This document shows positions 59,956 through 64,000 of a stretch of 64,000 nucleotides of DNA, piece by piece (position 1 is the first letter of the stretch; every line of letters starts with the position of its first letter). The stretch is from positions 128,331 to 192,330 of the forward strand of contig JBDXGZ010000026.1 of assembly GCA_039989855.1 (NCBI GenBank), given 5' to 3'. This DNA comes from CALFVT01 sp039989855 (lineage in GTDB: Bacteria > Pseudomonadota > Alphaproteobacteria > Caulobacterales > Maricaulaceae). The position numbers were made by a program, and so were the translations under genes. The notes under the pieces were generated by a model. It did not search any database, was not told the DNA's origin, and saw only the letters and a list, made by a program, of their open reading frames with translations.

Positions 59956-60237
59956 ATGAAATTAAATATATTCATAAAGGCGATTGGCCATCCTATTCGC
60001 CGAGATATTTTGAAACGGTTGCGGGACGGCCCGTTGACGGCAGGCGATCTCGCGGATCTGCATAATGTCTCGAAACCGACGATGTCTGAACATTTCAAGA
60101 CGTTGAAGGAATCAGGTCTCATTAGAGGCGAAAGAGACGGCAATCATATCATCTATCATCTCAATATTACGGTGGCCGAAGAAGCTGTTGCTCAGGTCGT
60201 TGATATGTTCGGCGCAACGAAGGACGAGACAAAATGA
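59956..60237 (+). CDS. ArsR-family repressor, SdpR-like
   Basis: 93 residues. A winged helix-turn-helix with HPIRRDILKRLRDGPLTAGD, LADLHNVSKPTMSEHFKTLK and the wing GLIRGERDGNHIIYHLN. No metal-binding Cys motif (CxC) is seen, so it is not an arsenic-type sensor; it matches the SdpR-like autorepressor group. It overlaps the SdpI-like gene by 4 bp (ATGA) and has a large palindrome just upstream. Confidence 0.9.
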   Translation: MKLNIFIKAIGHPIRRDILKRLRDGPLTAGDLADLHNVSKPTMSEHFKTLKESGLIRGERDGNHIIYHLNITVAEEAVAQVVDMFGATKDETK

Positions 60238-60821
60238 CGAAACAGATATTATTTTGGACGGGAGTCTTTACGGCCATTTCTATTTGGTTAGGCTGGCCCC
60301 TGCGAGCAGAAGCGGATCCAATTGGCCACATGGCAACAGTCTTACCTCTCGCCAACGTCGCAATATTCGCGGCGGGCTTTTGGCTCATCTCGTCTGAGAA
60401 ACATAAGAACTCCGCGCGGGGCTTTTCTGTTGCGATGATGGGGCCAGCCCTAATGACGATTATCATTCTGGGTGCGGCGAGATTTTTACCCAGCTATTTC
60501 AATCTAGCCCTTATACTTGCGTTTCACTTACTTTTTATCGCGGTAGGAAATTATACGACAACATCGACCACATGGATAAGCGGCTTTCCGACATTTTGGA
60601 ACGTGAAAGACTCTGCTCTTTGGGGCAAAAGCCAAAGGTTTTTCGGACGAGGCTTGGTCTTAATAAGCATTATATCCTTGGTGGCATCTTTAATCCTCGG
60701 GAAATTAAATGCACCTATTCTCATAGGTGGTGTAATTGCGCTGCTTATCCTTGGGAACATCCATTCATGGTGGAATTGGAAGCAAAGCCAAAACCAAGCC
60801 CAAAACCAAGCAAAGGGTTGA
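60234..60821 (+). CDS. SdpI-family membrane protein
   Basis: 195 residues with about six spans. The SdpI pattern is seen at AVGNYTTTSTTWISGFPTFW and the following WGKSQRFFGRG, close to the GN-x-x-G-x-RT-x-WT and THRFGG features of that family. In Bacillus SdpI confers immunity to the SdpC toxin and controls SdpR by sequestering it at the membrane. No sdpC-like toxin gene is seen here. The C-terminal tail is Gln/Asn/Lys-rich (KQSQNQAQNQAKG). Confidence 0.8.
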   Translation: MTKQILFWTGVFTAISIWLGWPLRAEADPIGHMATVLPLANVAIFAAGFWLISSEKHKNSARGFSVAMMGPALMTIIILGAARFLPSYFNLALILAFHLLFIAVGNYTTTSTTWISGFPTFWNVKDSALWGKSQRFFGRGLVLISIISLVASLILGKLNAPILIGGVIALLILGNIHSWWNWKQSQNQAQNQAKG

Positions 60822-60828
60822 TTTTGAC

Positions 60829-61602
60829 ATGACCAAAATATCGAAATTGCTGTCTCAGACATTCGAAAGTTACAAGCTGGCTTTTCTCTTTATTATGATC
60901 GCCCTGCCATTGGCTTTAGTGCCTGTATTGGGTGAAGGGCTGCAGCATTTTGTCGAATATAAATTGGGTATGTTTGCTCTGAAGAAAGGCGATGATTTTG
61001 GCGATAAAGCGCATGCGATAAGAATTGCCTTTGGTGCTATTAAAATTCTATCGCTGCTTTTTATCATGCTTGTTCTGCCTCGATTTTTCATGATGAACCG
61101 CAATAAGAAAACCGCATTATCTTTCACGCGGCAAAATGGACAGGCTCTTTTGAAAGGCTTAATTGTCGTCCTTGTGATGGTCGTGTGGACATTTTTTATA
61201 GGTCCGATTGTGTTATCTTTTTTGATACCGTCTCTCTCTGAATTAAAAGCTTTATTGCTGATCCTTTTCACGCCGTTCTTATTGGGAATGATCTTTACAA
61301 AACCCGTTAATAATTGGCTCACGAGCCTATGGGGATTTCCCTTACCCACGCCGACCCAACATAAAGCCATCAATAAAACGCTATATGGGCCAGGTTTTAT
61401 GATTCAAATTGCAGCCATTTTCCCGGCGATGGCTTTACATTACTGGCTCGGATTTAACGCGATGGGACAGTCAGGCGCGACTTTAGCAACATTATTAGTC
61501 GTCGATTCAATCGTCGTCGGCGTTTTAGCCTGCCTCATGGCGGCGTGTATATTCGTGCCTATCAGAGATATTTACGAACACACGGAAGTCGATAAAAATT
61601 GA
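60829..61602 (+). CDS. Six-span membrane protein of unknown function in the sdpRI operon
   Basis: About 257 residues. Hydrophobic spans include FLFIMIALPLALVPVLG, ILSLLFIMLVLPRFFM, GLIVVLVMVVWTFFIGPIVL, LLLILFTPFLLGMIF, AAIFPAMALHYWLGF and DSIVVGVLACLMAACIFVPI. No family recognised. It follows sdpI by 7 bp and so belongs to the same operon. ATG 60829 is preferred; the frame upstream overlaps sdpI. Confidence 0.7.
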   Translation: MTKISKLLSQTFESYKLAFLFIMIALPLALVPVLGEGLQHFVEYKLGMFALKKGDDFGDKAHAIRIAFGAIKILSLLFIMLVLPRFFMMNRNKKTALSFTRQNGQALLKGLIVVLVMVVWTFFIGPIVLSFLIPSLSELKALLLILFTPFLLGMIFTKPVNNWLTSLWGFPLPTPTQHKAINKTLYGPGFMIQIAAIFPAMALHYWLGFNAMGQSGATLATLLVVDSIVVGVLACLMAACIFVPIRDIYEHTEVDKN

Positions 61603-61648
61603 ATGTGCTAAGCGGGTACGTAGATGAGCATTGCTGAGCGTTTTAAAG

Positions 61649-61662
61649 CGCCCAAAATAAGC
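61649..61662. repeat. 14-bp direct repeat, copy 1
   Basis: CGCCCAAAATAAGC, repeated exactly in the same orientation at 62419-62432. The two copies flank the AT-rich orphan gene at 61736-62377. Confidence 0.75.
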
Positions 61663-61735
61663 GGCTCAAACTTAATACTACTAAGGTATTAGCTCCCAGT
61701 TTGACAATTTATTACCTCGCGTTTACTTGCTTGTT

Positions 61736-62377
61736 ATGCGCAGCTTCTCAAAATCCCTTCTTCAATCATTCTGTATGCTCAACTTATTGGGTACGTCAGC
61801 ATTTGCGCAGACGTCTTATAAAACTGATGGGGTTAGTTCGAATGCTGAGTATAATTTGACGGACAGGCAAGTTAAAAGGCTTAGCGGGAAATTGTGTAGG
61901 TTGTTAAATGATTATAATCTCGAACATCAAGAATTTCATCTGTCAGTTAATATTGAACGACTTCTGGTTTTGACCAGTCAAATTGAGACCAATGCACTGG
62001 ATTATAAACTTAATTTAGCCAAATTTTGGAACGACAATAGCCATCGAATAATTTGTACTGCAAATGGAGAAAGCACTTTTCCATCACAGCATTTTCATAA
62101 TCGTATAGTTCTTCAAAGTTTTGCGTCAGAGGCGTTGGAGAAGTATTTTTTTAGTGACCCTAAAGGTTTCCCGATAAACCCTAATGTTGCCGTAATTAAT
62201 CAGTATGGCAATTACGAAACAATATTGGATTACATAGATCGACTGTTATCTCTACCAGATGCGGGAAAACACTATAATACCGAGCAAATTAAAAACTCTA
62301 GAGACATCATTGAAAGAGACTTTAATGGGAAGCGATATTACGAATTAAGTGTGTCTGAACGTGCTGGGAACCGATAG
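61736..62377 (+). CDS. Secreted protein of unknown function, AT-rich orphan
   Basis: About 213 residues with a signal peptide ending TSAFAQT. The mature part is helical and polar with a single Cys pair (GKLCRLL and RIICTAN). No family recognised. It is clearly more AT-rich than the rest of the region and is flanked by an exact 14-bp direct repeat, both consistent with recent acquisition. ATG 61736 is used; a TTG 3 codons earlier is in frame. Confidence 0.6.
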   Translation: MRSFSKSLLQSFCMLNLLGTSAFAQTSYKTDGVSSNAEYNLTDRQVKRLSGKLCRLLNDYNLEHQEFHLSVNIERLLVLTSQIETNALDYKLNLAKFWNDNSHRIICTANGESTFPSQHFHNRIVLQSFASEALEKYFFSDPKGFPINPNVAVINQYGNYETILDYIDRLLSLPDAGKHYNTEQIKNSRDIIERDFNGKRYYELSVSERAGNR

Positions 62378-62418
62378 GGCGTACTTTCTCAGCATGGGAA
62401 ATGTGAGTGGCCTAAAAT

Positions 62419-62432
62419 CGCCCAAAATAAGC
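62419..62432. repeat. 14-bp direct repeat, copy 2
   Basis: CGCCCAAAATAAGC, identical to 61649-61662. Just downstream of the AT-rich orphan gene. Confidence 0.75.
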
Positions 62433-62477
62433 CACTAGAACATTGTCGTTCACTTTAGCTATGCCCCTCGGTTAACC

Positions 62478-63437
62478 CTAGCCCCGTCGTAGCTCATACA
62501 GCGCTATCGCGGCGGCGGTGGCGACGTTGAGGCTTTCGGCTTCGCCTGCGACGGCGTCGCTCATCATCGGGATGCGGGCAAGTTGATCGCAGGTCTTTTT
62601 CACGCGATCTCTGAGGCCCGGCCCTTCGGCCCCCATGACGATGACCATTTTCTCGGCTCCTGAGAGGGCTTGCTTGAGGGTGAGCTTCGTATCCCCCGCG
62701 AGGCCCGTGACGAACCAGCCGTCTTTCTTGAGGCGCTCAAGCGTGTTGGAAATATTGGTCACAAGATGCACGGGCACGGTTTCAAGACAGCCAACGGCGA
62801 CTTTCGCGAGCGCACCGCCCAGCGGCGGGGCATTGCGGTCTTGCATAATCACGGCGGTGGCGCCGAAGGCCGAGGCGAGACGCAGCATAGCGCCAACATT
62901 ATGCGGGTCTGTAATTTGGTCGAGAACAAGCACGCACTGGGCCCCAGATGTGTTTTCGGCGGCCTCTTTTTCGGCGGCGTCTGCGGTCAGGCTCTCAATC
63001 TCGGGCCACTCAAGCGGGGCGACACGAAGCGCAATGCCTTGGTGGCTCGTGGGGTTATTAAAGAGGGCGTCGATTTGCGAGGGGATGACTGTGCGGGCTT
63101 CGGGGTGGCGCGCATCAATTTCGAGGCGTTCGCGGGCATTGGCGGTGACATATATATCGTGGATGGTTCGGCGCGGGTTCGATAGGGCCGCTTGGGCGGC
63201 ATGTTGGCCGTAAATCCAGATCGCGCCGCTGCCTTGACGCGGCGCTGGGCCGCCTGATTGTCGGTTGCGGTTTTCCGGGCCACGATTCGAGCGCGATTTG
63301 GGTGACCGGGGCGCTCTTTCGACCTTTGGGGCGATGATTCCTTTGGAACGACGGGGTTTAAAAGGGCTATCTTGGCCAGAAGCTGACTTTCGACGTGATT
63401 TTCTTTCAAATCCGCTATTGCGCGTTTCTTTAGACAT
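62478..63437 (-). CDS. rlmB: TrmH-family 23S rRNA 2'-O-methyltransferase (RlmB-like)
   Basis: About 319 residues. A basic N-terminal extension is followed by the RlmB substrate-binding domain (IWIYGQHAAQAAL) and the SPOUT domain with VLDQITDPHNVGAMLRLASA, VIVMGAEGPGLRD and the C-terminal SLNVATAAAIALYE knot signature. RlmB methylates G2251 of 23S rRNA. A GTG at 63494 opens the frame; ATG 63437 is preferred. The extended N-terminal Arg/Lys/Pro/Ser-rich tail (about 75 residues) is longer than in E. coli. Confidence 0.93.
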   Translation of the reverse strand: MSKETRNSGFERKSRRKSASGQDSPFKPRRSKGIIAPKVERAPRSPKSRSNRGPENRNRQSGGPAPRQGSGAIWIYGQHAAQAALSNPRRTIHDIYVTANARERLEIDARHPEARTVIPSQIDALFNNPTSHQGIALRVAPLEWPEIESLTADAAEKEAAENTSGAQCVLVLDQITDPHNVGAMLRLASAFGATAVIMQDRNAPPLGGALAKVAVGCLETVPVHLVTNISNTLERLKKDGWFVTGLAGDTKLTLKQALSGAEKMVIVMGAEGPGLRDRVKKTCDQLARIPMMSDAVAGEAESLNVATAAAIALYELRRG

Positions 63438-63566
63438 GGATATAAGGCCGCCAGTTTTAGACGCACGCTCTGTGCTGTGAACGCGGGTATACACAATGCC
63501 GTCGTTCTGTCACAGGGTGTTTTTTGTTGGAAGGTAAGTTTTTTAAAGGTGTTCCGATAAGTTTTC

Positions 63567-63651
63567 GGAGGAGTGGCCGAGTGGTTAAAGGCGTCAGACT
63601 GTAAATCTGATCTCATCGAGTACGTTGGTTCGAATCCAGCCTCCTCCACCA
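63567..63651 (+). tRNA. tRNA-Tyr (anticodon GTA)
   Basis: Cloverleaf with acceptor GGAGGAG/CTCCTCC, D-arm GTGGCCGAGTGGTTAAAGG, anticodon stem TCAGA/TCTGA with GTA at 63601-63603, a long class II variable arm and T-loop GGTTCGAATCC. CCA is encoded (63649-63651). Confidence 0.97.
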
Positions 63652-63670
63652 CCTTTTGACAAAATAGAGC

Positions 63671-63744
63671 GCGGGCGTTGTGTAGTGGTAAGACCTCAGC
63701 CTTCCAAGCTGATGACGCGAGTTCGATTCTCGCCGCCCGCTCCA
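63671..63744 (+). tRNA. tRNA-Gly (anticodon TCC)
   Basis: Acceptor GCGGGCG/CGCCCGC, anticodon stem TCAGC/GCTGA with TCC at 63703-63705, T-loop GTTCGATTC and encoded CCA (63742-63744). The pair tRNA-Tyr, tRNA-Gly ahead of tuf is a common arrangement. Confidence 0.97.
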
Positions 63745-63862
63745 GAATTTCACGGCTCCTTTATATAAGGGGCGTGAAGACCACCGGCCAGATATCTGGT
63801 CATATACGAAACCTATCTCGCATGATGATGTGTCGGGATATTGAACTTGGAAGAGTTTGAAA

Positions 63863-64000
63863 ATGGCAAAAGAGAAGTTTGAAAGAACAAAGCCGCATGC
63901 CAACATTGGCACAATCGGCCACGTTGATCACGGTAAGACAACGCTAACAGCAGCGATCACGAAATATTTCGGTGATTTCAAGGCTTATGACCAGATTGAT
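63863..64000 (+). CDS. tuf: Elongation factor Tu (partial, N-terminus)
   Basis: The first 46 codons are in the window: MAKEKFERTKPHANIGTIGH followed by VDHGKTTLTAAITKYFG, which contains the G1 loop GHVDHGKTT. It runs off the end of the window. EF-Tu brings aminoacyl-tRNA to the ribosome. Located 118 bp after tRNA-Gly and probably read from the same transcript. Confidence 0.98.
   Translation, partial: MAKEKFERTKPHANIGTIGHVDHGKTTLTAAITKYFGDFKAYDQID

Noticed and set aside
1..64000. CRISPR arrays, prophage, transposases, integrases
   Set aside because: No regularly spaced repeats, no transposase or integrase motifs and no phage structural genes were found. The tRNA genes at the right end show no adjacent integrase.

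Overview
The window reads as ordinary chromosome from a marine alphaproteobacterium of the Caulobacterales/Hyphomonadales type with moderate GC. The evidence is the co-occurrence of the CtrA cell-cycle genes (ctrA, the phosphotransferase chpT, the CtrA inhibitor sciP), a complete Caulobacter-style cpa/tad pilus locus, a PL7 alginate lyase, a class Ia ribonucleotide reductase with NrdR-like boxes, and a class II tRNA-Tyr plus tRNA-Gly ahead of tuf. I see no prophage, insertion sequence, CRISPR array, integrase or rRNA operon. All family names rest on motifs read by eye.

Layout. 0-5 kb: tail of an M3 peptidase, a YafK-like L,D-transpeptidase, a fatty acid desaturase, rpsU, an epoxide-hydrolase-like enzyme, then a repeat-rich stretch without clear genes apart from a GIY-YIG gene set between palindromic repeats and a small orphan gene. 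5-14.8 kb: H+-pyrophosphatase, a DUF305-LVIVD lipoprotein, envelope proteins, nrdB and a tyrosine phosphatase. 14.8-27.7 kb: the Tad pilus locus (two TadE pseudopilins and a stand-alone secretin N-domain leftward; Flp pilin, cpaA to cpaF, tadB and tadC rightward; tadD leftward). 27.8-39.4 kb: leucyl aminopeptidase, MarR, NlpC/P60, cytochrome c, YHS protein, NudC, DUF4282, an M23 peptidase and the ydbH-ynbE-ydbL lipid-transport operon.

39.5-47.5 kb is the most interesting part: chpT, a degenerate CheA-like protein, a CheY-like receiver, a divergent CheR-like protein, ctrA, a FliJ-like coiled-coil gene, an ECF sigma/anti-sigma pair with an EF-hand protein, a MinD-like protein without a P-loop, and sciP. 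The ctrA and sciP promoters carry imperfect CtrA half-site pairs, and the ctrA promoter also has GAnTC sites, which fits a CtrA/CcrM-controlled circuit.

47.8-64 kb: mnmA, dodecin, thiolase, MAPEG, truA-fmt-def, a glycine-zipper lipoprotein, alginate lyase, an alternative oxidase, DUF1295, DUF2007, a NodB-type deacetylase, an sdpR-sdpI-like operon with a 40-bp operator-like palindrome, an AT-rich orphan gene between short direct repeats, rlmB, two tRNAs and the start of tuf. I find no single clearly new defence or mobile system. The best candidates for undescribed biology are the pseudokinase/CheY/CheR operon beside chpT-ctrA, the P-loop-less MinD-like protein beside sciP, the GIY-YIG/palindrome unit, and the hairpin-rich gene-free stretch at 3.5-3.9 kb.
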